NCBI RefSeq assembly: GCF_037890675.1
Contig: NZ_CP149574.1
Coordinates: 2,704,874-2,768,873, forward strand
Origin: Methylovirgula sp. 4M-Z18
GTDB lineage: Bacteria; Pseudomonadota; Alphaproteobacteria; Rhizobiales; Beijerinckiaceae
Reading direction: 5' to 3'
Length of the DNA: 64,000 nucleotides
Shown here: positions 1-8,777 of the stretch, piece by piece
Position numbering within the stretch: the first letter of the stretch is position 1
Layout of the letters: the number at the start of each line of letters is the position of its first letter
Program-made: the position numbers and the translations under genes
Notes under the pieces: model-generated
Databases searched by the model: none
The model's input: only the letters and a program-made list of their open reading frames with translations
What the model was told of the DNA's origin: nothing

Positions 1-1979
1 GGCACTTCGCTGCTGAAGTCCTTGCAGAAGACTTCCGCCTCGCCCTCATAGGCGCGGACCGTGGCGCTGATGCGCCAATGGGTCTCGGTACAGGAGATGC
101 TCGCCGTACTCTCGCTCCGCACCGACCAACCCGGTCTTTGCATCTCGCAGATCCAGCTCGACCGCCCCGTCATGGACAACGGGTCGTCCGGCGAAATCGA
201 CCAAACTTCGTCACGAACCTGCCGCGCCGCGAGGCCCGTCTCGGGATGTTCATTGAGCCCGGTATCTTCGTAGATACAATAATCCGTCCGGTGCGCGTTC
301 AGATCACGGATGACCTTGCGCCGCGTCTCGCTCTGCTTGAGGTTCTTGTAGATCGGCAGCGGATTGGGATTGGCCGGCTGCGGCATGTCGAGCGCCTCAA
401 ACGCCCCAAGTAATGGCAGCCGAAGCTCCAGGCTCGCCTGGTCGAGCGTGAGGCCTGGATCGAATGGCGGCGGCAGGATCATCGGCCAATAGGCGGTGGA
501 AAGAGCCAGGCGAATCCGATGTCCCTTGGCGAAGCGGTAGCCGCATGCATCGAGCACCAGGGTCACCTTGGCCTTGCCGTCCAGGCGCTCCGGCGCGGCA
601 TTGCCGTTGCGATGTGCGAGGTTAAGGACGCCGAAGGCAACCCGTGTCGCGGTCCCGTCTTGGTGAATGTCGACGAGACGGGCCGCCAAATTCGCCCATG
701 GCGCGTCGCAGGAAACGGTGATCTCCAACACCGCCTGGCCGAGGCAATCGAGCGCCTCGTCGAGCCGCGGCGACTGGAAGACCAGCGACCCCGCATCGTC
801 GATGCGCTGATCGCCCGCCATTTCCGCATCCGGCTTCAACGTGAAATACTCGCCCGACGCGGTGCCGGTATCGAGCGGCGATTTGAGATAGACGTCGCGC
901 GCGGCGGTGTTCCCGGCGCGCGCGCCTGCACGCAGTCCCCCAGATTCGTCCGCATGAAACGCCTGAAACTGCGGCTTTTGCCAATGTTGCTTGGCCACCC
1001 AAAATCCAGGATCGAAATCGCGCCAGGCCGCGGGCTTCACCGCGTCAAGCACGTAGGCACGAACTTGCGGCAGCTCGTCCGCGCCGTTCTCCTCGCCACG
1101 CAGCCAGCGGTTCCACCACCGGATCGCTTCGTTCAAGAAGTCGGCGCGCGGCTTCGGCCAAGCAAAATGCGGGTACTTGTGAATCCAGGGCCCGATGATC
1201 GCTTTCGCCTTCTCGCCCAGCCCTTCGACCGCGCGCAGCGGCGTGTTGCGATAGCCGTCCGCCCAACCGGCGATGACGAGCGCCGGAACTTCGACGGCGG
1301 AAAAATCGTCGCAGATCGAGCCATGCCGCCAGAAATCGTCGCGCCGCTGATGGGCAAGCCATTCCTCCATGAAGAACGGCTCGTTGGCGAGTCGCTCCAT
1401 CCACATGTCGCGCCAACGATCGCCGACCAGCACCGGATCGGGCGCGCGCGACTGATACGCCAGCATGGTCGCGGCCCAGGACAATTGCGCCGACAGGTGG
1501 CAGCCGTTCTTGTAATGAATGTCGTCGTTGTAGCGGTCGACCGTCGAAGCGATCGAAATCACCGCCTTGAGCGCCGGCGGCCGCAACGCCGCGACTTGCA
1601 GGCAATTGAACCCGCCCCAGGAGATGCCCATCATCCCGACCGCGCCATTCGACCAGCTCTGCGCGGCAATCCACGCAATCACTTCGCAGGCGTTGGCAAG
1701 TTCGAGCGGGGTATATTCGCCATCGATGACACCATCCGATTCACCCGAGCCGCGGATGTCCACGCGCACGCCGGCGATGCCCGCCGCCGCAAAAGACGGA
1801 TAGGTCGATTCGTCGCGCACCGATGTCCCATCGCGCTTGCGGTAGGGCAAGAATTCGAGAACCGCCGGCACCGGATCGGCATCCGCGCCGTCGGGCATCC
1901 ACATCCGCGCCGCCAGCCTTGTGCCGTCGCGCAAGACGATCCACTCGTTCTCAAGGACCTTGAAAGGCCGTCCGCTCAT
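1..1979 (-). CDS. CocE/NonD family hydrolase (X-Pro dipeptidyl-peptidase-like), C-terminus cut by window edge
   Basis: Read directly on the minus strand from an ATG at 1979; 659 codons remain open to the left edge, so the gene is 3' truncated but probably nearly complete for its family. The protein has the alpha/beta-hydrolase core of the CocE/NonD family: nucleophile elbow GISWGG with Ser120, acid Asp241 in GWADGY, and His267 in GPWIHK. A C-terminal jelly-roll X-Pro dipeptidyl-peptidase domain follows from about residue 330. Family members cleave acyl, ester or Xaa-Pro peptide bonds; the substrate cannot be told from sequence. No signal peptide is visible, so it is probably cytoplasmic. It diverges from a family 5 peptide/solute binding protein, which weakly suggests a peptide-related role (inference). 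Confidence 0.88.
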   Translation of the reverse strand, partial: MSGRPFKVLENEWIVLRDGTRLAARMWMPDGADADPVPAVLEFLPYRKRDGTSVRDESTYPSFAAAGIAGVRVDIRGSGESDGVIDGEYTPLELANACEVIAWIAAQSWSNGAVGMMGISWGGFNCLQVAALRPPALKAVISIASTVDRYNDDIHYKNGCHLSAQLSWAATMLAYQSRAPDPVLVGDRWRDMWMERLANEPFFMEEWLAHQRRDDFWRHGSICDDFSAVEVPALVIAGWADGYRNTPLRAVEGLGEKAKAIIGPWIHKYPHFAWPKPRADFLNEAIRWWNRWLRGEENGADELPQVRAYVLDAVKPAAWRDFDPGFWVAKQHWQKPQFQAFHADESGGLRAGARAGNTAARDVYLKSPLDTGTASGEYFTLKPDAEMAGDQRIDDAGSLVFQSPRLDEALDCLGQAVLEITVSCDAPWANLAARLVDIHQDGTATRVAFGVLNLAHRNGNAAPERLDGKAKVTLVLDACGYRFAKGHRIRLALSTAYWPMILPPPFDPGLTLDQASLELRLPLLGAFEALDMPQPANPNPLPIYKNLKQSETRRKVIRDLNAHRTDYCIYEDTGLNEHPETGLAARQVRDEVWSISPDDPLSMTGRSSWICEMQRPGWSVRSESTASISCTETHWRISATVRAYEGEAEVFCKDFSSEV

Positions 1980-2234
1980 CTCCCACCCTCAATCCAAACA
2001 CGAATGAAAAAGCGCGCGATACTGCATCGGCAATTGCTCCGTTGGCAACGGGCCGGCGCGGACGATCAGCTATGCGATGAGCTATCCAATCCAATTTTCA
2101 GCTGCGCAAAAAAACTGTTCACCACTAGCTAAGTCACCGAGCGCGATCTAGTCTTTCGTACGCGCTTCGTGGAGTGAGCGAAGTGTGTGTGGCCGCCGGC
2201 GTTTTCGGCGGATCATGACGGAGGGGATCGAGAC

Positions 2235-3824
2235 ATGTCAGAAATGGAATATTGGAAGCTGCAACATATGGCCGGCAAGATTTCGCGGCGCGAATTCGTC
2301 GGCCGCTCCGCAGCTCTGGGCGCCAGCACGGCGGCGATTGCCGCGATGGTCGCCAGCGTCGAAGCCCATGCCGACGAGACGCCCAAGAAGGGCGGCACGC
2401 TGAAGGCCGGTATCGGCGGCGGCAGCACGACCGACAGTTTGAACCCAGCTTCGTACACGGACTCGGTCGCGCTTTTTGCGGGCTTCGCGCTCTACAACGG
2501 CTTGGTCGAAAACGGCCCCGACAACAAATTGATTCCGGAACTCGCCGAAACTTTCGAAGCCAAGCCCGGCGCGACCGACTGGGTTTTCAACCTGCGCAAA
2601 GGTGTCACCTTCACCAACGGCAAGACCTTCGACGCGGACGACGCGATCTATTCTCTGAACCTGCATCGCGGCGACACCAAATCCGGCGCGGCCGGACCGA
2701 TGAAGGCCGTCTCCGACGTCAAAAAGCTCGGCCCCAATCAGATCCAGGTTTCGCTTTCTTCGCCGGACGCGGACTTTGCATACGTCCTGAGCGACTATCA
2801 TATGCTCATGGTGCCGAACGGCTTCACCGATTGGGCCAATCCCGTGGGCACGGGCGCGTTCAAGCTCAACAAATACGATCCCGGCGTGCGCGTTTCGCTG
2901 CTCAAAAATCCGAACTTCTGGAAGAAGGACCGCGGCTATCTCGACGGGCTCGAGGCAACGGTTATCAACGACTCGAGTGCCCGCATCAACGCGCTCGTTT
3001 CCGGCCAGGTCGATGTGATCAACCGCGTCGATCCGAAAGCCATCGCCCTGCTCAAGAAATCGCCCAACCTGCAGATCGTCCAGGCCGCCGGCGGGTATCA
3101 CAGCATCATCACGATGATGATCGACCGGCCGCCGTTCGACAATGCCGACATTCGGCAGGCGTTGAAACACGCGATCGACCGCGAGCAGATTCTCAAGGCC
3201 ATGTTCAGCGGCTACGGTTCGGTCGGCAACGATCATCCGATTCCGAAGAGCGATCCCTATTTCAACACCGAATTGCCGCAGACCAAATACGATCCGGAAA
3301 AAGCGAAGTTCTACTTCAAGAAGGCAGGCCTCACCGATCCGAGCATTGTGCTGCAAGCGTCCGATGCCGCGTTCAGCGGCGCGGTCGATATGGCGACTTT
3401 GTTCCAGGCATCGGCGTCCAAGGCCGACATCAAGATCGATGTGAAGAAAGAATCCGCCGACGGCTTCTGGGAAAATGTCTGGCTCAAGGGCGCGTTCGTG
3501 ACGAGCTACTGGGGTGGGCGGCCCGCCGCCACGCAGATGTTCGGCGTCGCGTACAAGTCCGATGCGCCCTGGAACGAGACCCACTGGAACCGGCCGGCCT
3601 TCGACAAATTGCTCGCAGACGCGCGCAGCGAACTCGACGAGGCCAAGCGCAAAAAGTACATCTGGGCGATGCAGGAAATGGTGCACAACGAAGGCGGCTC
3701 ACTGATCCCGGCTTTCCGCGATTGGCTCGACGCGCACAACAACAAGGTCGGCGGACACACACCGCACTTCGGCTTCGACCTCGACAACGGCCGCCTCGCC
3801 GAAAAGGCCTGGCTCAAGAGCTAA
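2235..3824 (+). CDS. Tat-exported ABC transporter substrate-binding protein, family 5
   Basis: The protein has 529 residues and fits the SBP_bac_5 family, which binds peptides, nickel or other solutes in the periplasm for an ABC importer. The start at 2235 is preferred over an upstream GTG at 2187 because a GGAGGGG ribosome binding site lies about 8 bases before it. The N-terminus carries a twin-arginine motif SRREFVG (residues 17-23), an alanine-rich hydrophobic stretch at about 27-40 and a likely cleavage site after AHA (44-46), so it should be exported folded by Tat. No permease or ATPase genes are adjacent, so its transporter partners must lie elsewhere. The ligand is unknown. Confidence 0.9.
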   Translation: MSEMEYWKLQHMAGKISRREFVGRSAALGASTAAIAAMVASVEAHADETPKKGGTLKAGIGGGSTTDSLNPASYTDSVALFAGFALYNGLVENGPDNKLIPELAETFEAKPGATDWVFNLRKGVTFTNGKTFDADDAIYSLNLHRGDTKSGAAGPMKAVSDVKKLGPNQIQVSLSSPDADFAYVLSDYHMLMVPNGFTDWANPVGTGAFKLNKYDPGVRVSLLKNPNFWKKDRGYLDGLEATVINDSSARINALVSGQVDVINRVDPKAIALLKKSPNLQIVQAAGGYHSIITMMIDRPPFDNADIRQALKHAIDREQILKAMFSGYGSVGNDHPIPKSDPYFNTELPQTKYDPEKAKFYFKKAGLTDPSIVLQASDAAFSGAVDMATLFQASASKADIKIDVKKESADGFWENVWLKGAFVTSYWGGRPAATQMFGVAYKSDAPWNETHWNRPAFDKLLADARSELDEAKRKKYIWAMQEMVHNEGGSLIPAFRDWLDAHNNKVGGHTPHFGFDLDNGRLAEKAWLKS

Positions 3825-3833
3825 GTTAGTTTT

Positions 3834-3861
3834 CCCGCGGCGCCGCATGCGGCGCCGCGGG
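3834..3861. terminator. 28-bp perfect palindrome, likely bidirectional terminator
   Basis: Two 14-base arms (CCCGCGGCGCCGCA and its exact complement) abut with no spacer, 9 bases after the stop of the substrate-binding protein. T-rich sequence follows on the plus strand (ATTTGAGTTTTGTG). It lies between convergent genes. In RNA it would form a very GC-rich hairpin, with the central bases forced into the loop. Confidence 0.6.
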
Positions 3862-3876
3862 ATTTGAGTTTTGTGT

Positions 3877-4797
3877 TTAAATCAAATGCGCCAGCGCAAA
3901 ATCGACCGCCCGCTGCATCAGCGCATCTATTCCGGGGCTACGCCCCAAAGCGCGCAGCGCGCCGTGCAGCAAGCCCTTGCCGACGACCAATTCGGACGTT
4001 CCCCCCGCGGCCTTTATGCGCGCGTGCAACGTCGTCGCGTCATCGCGCAGAGGGTCGATTTCGACCGGGAGCAGGAGCGTCGGCGGCAAGCCGTCGTAGC
4101 GCGTGGCGAGCAAAGGCGAGGAATAAGGCGTTGGCGCCGCGCCTGAGAGATACGCTTCCTTGTACCACAGCACATCGGCCAGCGTGAGCATCGGCGCCTG
4201 GGCATGGTCGTCGCACGCGGGCGGCATCGGGTCGGGGGCAAGGGTTGGATAAAACAAGACCATGCCGTCAAGCTGCTTTGCGCCCGTGTCGCGCAAATGG
4301 GTCGCCACGGCAGTGCAAAGATTGCCGCCCGCGCTGTCGCCGATTGCGACGATCTTGCGCTGCGGCCATTCGGCCCGCACCCATTGCACCGCATCGCGCG
4401 CATCTTCGAAGGCCGCGGGGAAAGTATGCTCGGGCGCCAGACGATAATCGACGGTGACGACGGTCGCGCCGGTGCGCGCGGCCAAATGCGCGGTCACGAT
4501 CTCATGGCTGTCGAGGCCGCCAAGGACAAAGCCGCCGCCGTGCAGATAGACGATCACACCTTTTGCACCACTGGCCGCATCGCGCGTTAGGCGCACGTCG
4601 ATCGAGCGGCCCGGCAGGGCGAGATGTCGATCCTGCGACGTTACCCCAGGCGGGCGCGGCGGCGTCATATGCGCCGCATAGGCATCGTAGAGGCGGCGCT
4701 GCTCGGCGATCGGCCGGCCGGCACTGTCGGCCGGATAAAAGCTCTCGGTCTCGCGGATGAACTCAACCATCTGCGGTTCGAGCGTCGCGTTGCTCAT
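3877..4797 (-). CDS. alpha/beta hydrolase, hormone-sensitive-lipase-type esterase
   Basis: The protein has 306 residues. It has the HSL/bacterial esterase family IV signature: oxyanion-hole HGGG at 86-89, nucleophile elbow GDSAGG with Ser155, acid Asp248 in the DPLRDD segment and His278 in LLHGA. These enzymes hydrolyse short-chain acyl esters in the cytoplasm. The start at 4797 is chosen because its ATG overlaps the holC stop codon as ATGA, which implies translational coupling as the last gene of pepA-unknown-holC-esterase. The normal substrate is not evident. Confidence 0.88.
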   Translation of the reverse strand: MSNATLEPQMVEFIRETESFYPADSAGRPIAEQRRLYDAYAAHMTPPRPPGVTSQDRHLALPGRSIDVRLTRDAASGAKGVIVYLHGGGFVLGGLDSHEIVTAHLAARTGATVVTVDYRLAPEHTFPAAFEDARDAVQWVRAEWPQRKIVAIGDSAGGNLCTAVATHLRDTGAKQLDGMVLFYPTLAPDPMPPACDDHAQAPMLTLADVLWYKEAYLSGAAPTPYSSPLLATRYDGLPPTLLLPVEIDPLRDDATTLHARIKAAGGTSELVVGKGLLHGALRALGRSPGIDALMQRAVDFALAHLI

Positions 4798-5255
4798 GCC
4801 TTTTTCTCCCAGCGGCCGTTTTCGCCTTGCTGCCAATAGGCGACAGCGAATCCGGCGTCTTTGAGCGCCTTCCATTGTGCCCGGGCATTGCCGAGCTGAT
4901 CGGGATCGTTGCCATCGAACATCAGAATCGCACGTTCGTAGGCCGAGGCATCCGCTGCAACGACATCCTGCACATTGGCTGCCTCGACGAAAATGCGGAT
5001 CTTCGCCCCATTAGGATTTTCGGCACCGAGGGTCAGATAGACCGGCTGCATCGTGGCATCGCCGTCGCGCGCAAGCCCGTGGGCGAGAAAGCTCTCGTCC
5101 GCATAGGTCCACAACAGATGGTCGAGCGCGTTCAGGCGCTCCTCGCTCGTCGCCTGCACGACGGCGCGCCAGCCGCGCTCAAGAGATTTTTCGAGAAGAT
5201 TCGGTAACACGCGCTCCAGCGGATGCCGCTGGAGGTGATAGAACCAAATCTCCAT
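4794..5255 (-). CDS. holC: DNA polymerase III chi subunit
   Basis: The protein has 153 residues and matches the HolC family, beginning with the typical segment MEIWFYHL followed by an amphipathic helix. Chi links the clamp loader (through psi in enterobacteria) to single-stranded DNA binding protein at the replication fork. Psi (HolD) is generally not recognisable in alphaproteobacteria. It follows pepA, the usual neighbour, but here a small secreted protein gene sits between them, 9 bases upstream. It overlaps the next esterase gene by 4 bases. Confidence 0.9.
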   Translation of the reverse strand: MEIWFYHLQRHPLERVLPNLLEKSLERGWRAVVQATSEERLNALDHLLWTYADESFLAHGLARDGDATMQPVYLTLGAENPNGAKIRIFVEAANVQDVVAADASAYERAILMFDGNDPDQLGNARAQWKALKDAGFAVAYWQQGENGRWEKKA

Positions 5256-5264
5256 CGCTCGTCC

Positions 5265-5813
5265 TTAATCAGCGCCCGGAGCCGAGATCACAAAACTGCG
5301 GTCGGTCGGCGTCCAAAACATGCCGACGATCATGCCGCCGCCGGGGTGAACTTCGTCACGGCCGGCATTGTACACGTCGCCGCGCTCGATCGAGGCGCGC
5401 AGATATTCAGCGACGTCCTGCTCCAACGGTTTGAGCACCGATTGGGCCTTCGTCGGATCCCAATTGAAGGCGCTTTGCAGCGACGCCGTCAGGTAGCGCT
5501 GATATTGGTCGAGCAGCCGCGCTTTCGCAGGCGTCGCGACGCGCGCCTCGAACCGCACCATCTCGTTGCCCTTGCAATCGAGCGTCGCATCGACTTCCTG
5601 ACTGCCAACGACGACATAGGATTCGACGCCCTTGTTGCCGCCCTGCCCGCTATGCACGACGAGCGCACGGCTGAAGGAGACACTCAAGTCGCCGAGCGAC
5701 GTGGTGAAGGTTTGGATGAAACCGTCGCACGCAATGCCCTTGGCATGCACCGGCGCAGCCGACACCGCGCAGGCGACCGCCGCCGCCAGAAGAGAGATGA
5801 TTTTACTTTTCAT
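5265..5813 (-). CDS. secreted protein of unknown function between pepA and holC
   Basis: The protein has 182 residues and I do not recognise it. It has a clear Sec signal peptide: Lys at 2 and 4, a hydrophobic Leu/Ala core and a probable cleavage after PVHA (residue 24). The mature part has two cysteines, Cys29 and one near residue 80, that could form a disulfide, and otherwise looks soluble, so it is expected in the periplasm. Its ATG lies inside the last codons of pepA, with an 11-base overlap, so it is translated from the same transcript. There is no evidence for a catalytic role. Confidence 0.8.
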   Translation of the reverse strand: MKSKIISLLAAAVACAVSAAPVHAKGIACDGFIQTFTTSLGDLSVSFSRALVVHSGQGGNKGVESYVVVGSQEVDATLDCKGNEMVRFEARVATPAKARLLDQYQRYLTASLQSAFNWDPTKAQSVLKPLEQDVAEYLRASIERGDVYNAGRDEVHPGGGMIVGMFWTPTDRSFVISAPGAD

Positions 5814-7314
5814 AATGATCCGCCACCAAACGATTCAGAAGGCGCACGCCCCAGCCCGAGCCCCAGGATTGATTGACATCATTGGCAAGCGAGTTCATGC
5901 CGCTGCCGGCGATATCGAGATGCGCCCAAGGCGTATCGTTCACGAAACGCTGCAAGAATTGCGCGGCGGTGATCGAACCGCCGAACCGGCCGCCGGTGTT
6001 TTTCATATCGGCGAATTTGGAATCGATCAGCTTGTCGTAAGCTGCGCCAAGCGGCATGCGCCAGACCGCCTCGCCCGTCGCCTTGCCGGCCGCGGCGAGC
6101 CGCTCCGCCAGCAAGTCATTGTTGGAGAACAGGCCCGCATGCTCCTGCCCGAGCGCCACCAGGATTGCGCCGGTCAGGGTGGCAAGATCGATCATGAATT
6201 CGGGTTTGAACTTGTCCTGAACGTACCAAAGCACGTCGGCGAGAACCAGGCGGCCCTCGGCATCCGTGTTGATGATCTCGATCGTTTGGCCGGACATTGA
6301 CGTCACGATGTCGCCAGGCCGCTGCGCCTTGCCGTCCGGCATATTTTCGACGATGCCGATGGCGCCGATCGCATTGACCTTTGCTTTACGCATGGCGAGC
6401 GTATGCATCAGGCCCGTGACGCAGGCTGCGCCGGCCATATCGCCCTTCATGTCCTCCATGCCGGCGGCCGGCTTGATCGAGATACCGCCCGTATCGAAAC
6501 AGACGCCCTTGCCGATAAAGGCGATGGGCTTGTCCTTCGCGCCGCCGCCATGCCAGCGCATGATCGCCACGCGGCTCTCATAATGGGAGCCTTGCCCCAC
6601 GCCGAGCAAAGCCCGCATGCCGAGCTTGCGCATGGCCTTTTCATCGAGAATATCGACCTCGACGCCGATCTCCTGGAGCTTCTCCGCCCGGCGGGCGAAT
6701 TCTTCCGGATTCAACACATTCGGCGGTTCGTTCACGAGATCGCGGGCAAGATCCACGCCCTCGGCGATGGCCTGGCGCGATTTATACGCGCGGCGCGCCG
6801 CTGCCGGATCGGCAACGCCGATCGTCACATGGGCAGGCCCCTTGCTTTCGCCGTCGTCCTTCTTTGTCGTTTTATAAAGGTCGAAGCGGTAGCCGCGAAG
6901 ATGCAGGCCGAGGGCGAAATCGGCCGCGGCAGCGGCCGGATTCTCGAGGGTCTCGGCGAAATCGAACAGAACCGTCGCGGTGGCGCCCTGCGGCAATTTT
7001 CCCATCACTGCGCCGCCGAGGGTGACAAAATCAAGTCCCGCAAAATCTTTCGCCGGGCCCGTGCCGATGACGATCAACCGGTCGAAATCCAAATCGGCGG
7101 GGGCGAGAACCGTGACCGCCGTGCCGTTCTTGCCCTTGAATTTCGCGACCGCCGCCGATTTGGCGATAAGCTCCGCCGCCGGCCCCATCAACTCCGCGGT
7201 GGCGCCACCAAGACGCAGGTCCGGATCGGCAAAAACGACAAGCGTGCCACGTTCTTTCCGCTCCTGACCCGGCGATGACACCGCCGCGAACGTGGTCTTC
7301 ACAAATTTTGTCAT
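5803..7314 (-). CDS. pepA: leucyl aminopeptidase (M17 family)
   Basis: The protein has 503 residues, full length for the M17 cytosol aminopeptidases that remove N-terminal residues using two metal ions. The signature NTDAEGRL is present at 349-356. The metal and active-site residues expected for the family are visible: Lys269 and Asp274 in [10 protein letters not shown], Lys281, Asp292, Asp351, Glu353 and Arg355. The N-terminal macro-like domain covers about 1-165. It is the first gene of an operon reading into a secreted unknown, holC and an esterase, and it diverges from lptF, as is common in proteobacteria (established knowledge of gene order). Confidence 0.97.
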   Translation of the reverse strand: MTKFVKTTFAAVSSPGQERKERGTLVVFADPDLRLGGATAELMGPAAELIAKSAAVAKFKGKNGTAVTVLAPADLDFDRLIVIGTGPAKDFAGLDFVTLGGAVMGKLPQGATATVLFDFAETLENPAAAAADFALGLHLRGYRFDLYKTTKKDDGESKGPAHVTIGVADPAAARRAYKSRQAIAEGVDLARDLVNEPPNVLNPEEFARRAEKLQEIGVEVDILDEKAMRKLGMRALLGVGQGSHYESRVAIMRWHGGGAKDKPIAFIGKGVCFDTGGISIKPAAGMEDMKGDMAGAACVTGLMHTLAMRKAKVNAIGAIGIVENMPDGKAQRPGDIVTSMSGQTIEIINTDAEGRLVLADVLWYVQDKFKPEFMIDLATLTGAILVALGQEHAGLFSNNDLLAERLAAAGKATGEAVWRMPLGAAYDKLIDSKFADMKNTGGRFGGSITAAQFLQRFVNDTPWAHLDIAGSGMNSLANDVNQSWGSGWGVRLLNRLVADHYEK

Positions 7315-7628
7315 TCAAGACTCCGCGCAAAACACCCAATCGACTCCAGGGCCTGCACTATCACGAAAAATGCACACGCCCAACGCAAGAACGAGATGGG
7401 AGGGCGGCATTTACGCAGGAATGTATGAACAGAGCATTTTCAACTTTGCCCAAACTTGGCCTAGATGGTGATATTGGATTATGAGAGGGGCGTCTGACCA
7501 GATTCTGCACCGCAACATTCGGTGCCGACTTGTATTCCGCACGGTCCGGCGCTAAATGCCGTGACCGGGGCGAGAAGAGGTAACTATTGGAAATTGCCTA
7601 GGAATTCCCTAGCAACGAATGGAATCGT
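7315..7628. other. divergent intergenic region between pepA and lptF
   Basis: This 314-base gap has no convincing gene. It must hold the promoters for the pepA operon (leftward) and the lptFGD genes (rightward). The sequence is more AT-rich than the flanking genes, notably at 7430-7480. The only distinct structure is the 22-base imperfect palindrome at 7594-7615, just before lptF. Confidence 0.6.
7594..7615. promoter_or_regulatory. imperfect palindrome upstream of lptF
   Basis: TTGCCTAGG and CCCTAGCAA flank a central AATT, giving a nearly symmetric 22-base site that ends 13 bases before the lptF ATG. It could be an operator or an RNA hairpin near the ribosome binding site. No known regulator consensus is recognised. 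Confidence 0.35.
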
Positions 7629-8777
7629 ATGAGTCTCGTCGAGCGTTATCTCTTCAAATCCCTACTGACGGCTTTTCTGGCCTGTCTCTTCGCGCTCACG
7701 GCCGTCATCTGGATCGCGGTTTCATTGCGATTTTTTAATCTTCTGACGACGCAAGGCCAGTCGATCGTGATGTTCTTCTCCATCACCGGTTTGACCATCC
7801 CACAGTTGGTGCTTTACATCGCACCCTTCGCCCTGTTCGTAGCCGTGATCGTGACGTTGGATCGCTCGAACACGGACAGCGAGCTGATCGTGATGAGCGC
7901 CGCGGGCCAGTCGCCGTCCCGGCTGATCAGGCCCTTTCTCGCCGTCATGCTGCTGGTTTCGGCCCTCGTCGCCAGCCTGTCGCTCGACATTCTTCCCTGG
8001 AGCTTGCGCGAGACCCGCACGCTGCTCGCGATCGTGCGGTCGGACTTCCTGACGCGCGTCGTGCGCCCCGGCGTGTTCACGGCTCTCGAGGACGGTTTCG
8101 TCTTTCATTTCCGCGAGCGCGCACCGGATGGCGCCCTGCTCGGCGTTTTCATGCAAGACCGGCGCGACGCGACGCAAGTCAATACCTATCTCGCCGAGCG
8201 GGGCGAGGCGGTCACTGGCGATGGGGTCAATTTGCTCGATCTTGAACGGGGCAGCATCCAGCGGCAAAAACAGGGCGATCCGGACGCAGCCATCGTTCAG
8301 TTCAAATCCTACGCCATCGACCTCGCCCAATTCGGCCCCAAGGACGATAAGGACTCGGACCCCTCGGCCGTCAAACCGGCGGAAATGACCACCTACGGGC
8401 TTTTTCACCTGAATATGGCGAGCCCCAACGTCCGCAAGCTCAAGGGGCGGTACCGCGCCGAGCTTTACGAGCGCTTCGTCAATCCGCTTTACGCCTTCGT
8501 TTTCGGCCTCGTCGGCTTTGCCGCCTTGGGACACGCCAAGACCACCCGGCAAGGCCGCGGCGTCGCGATCGCCTCGGCCATCGGTCTGGTCGCGGTGATT
8601 CGCGTCTCCGGCCTTGCCGCCTCCACGCTCCTGGTTAAACTCGCGGGCATGTCGATTTTGGTCGTCGGCATCCCGGTGACCGCAGTCATCGTCGCGCTCG
8701 CCTATTCCTTCATGCCGGCCCTGCGCTCCTATTTTCATAGGCCCAGGCCTCTGCGGTTGCAGGAGGAGCTGGCGTGA
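7629..8777 (+). CDS. lptF: LPS export ABC transporter permease LptF
   Basis: The protein has 382 residues of the YjgP/YjgQ family. Three membrane segments lie near 13-33, 53-75 and 102-121. A periplasmic beta-jellyroll region follows at about 125-270, with three further membrane segments to the C-terminus. With LptG and the ATPase LptB (not in this window) it extracts LPS from the inner membrane and passes it to LptC/LptA. The ribosome binding site is weak. The stop overlaps the lptG start, so the two subunits are coupled. Confidence 0.95.
   Translation: MSLVERYLFKSLLTAFLACLFALTAVIWIAVSLRFFNLLTTQGQSIVMFFSITGLTIPQLVLYIAPFALFVAVIVTLDRSNTDSELIVMSAAGQSPSRLIRPFLAVMLLVSALVASLSLDILPWSLRETRTLLAIVRSDFLTRVVRPGVFTALEDGFVFHFRERAPDGALLGVFMQDRRDATQVNTYLAERGEAVTGDGVNLLDLERGSIQRQKQGDPDAAIVQFKSYAIDLAQFGPKDDKDSDPSAVKPAEMTTYGLFHLNMASPNVRKLKGRYRAELYERFVNPLYAFVFGLVGFAALGHAKTTRQGRGVAIASAIGLVAVIRVSGLAASTLLVKLAGMSILVVGIPVTAVIVALAYSFMPALRSYFHRPRPLRLQEELA

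Noticed and set aside
519-2132. A 537-codon plus-strand frame opposite the CocE/NonD hydrolase
   Set aside because: The minus-strand reading gives a full hydrolase with Ser120, Asp241 and His267; the plus frame is its mirror.
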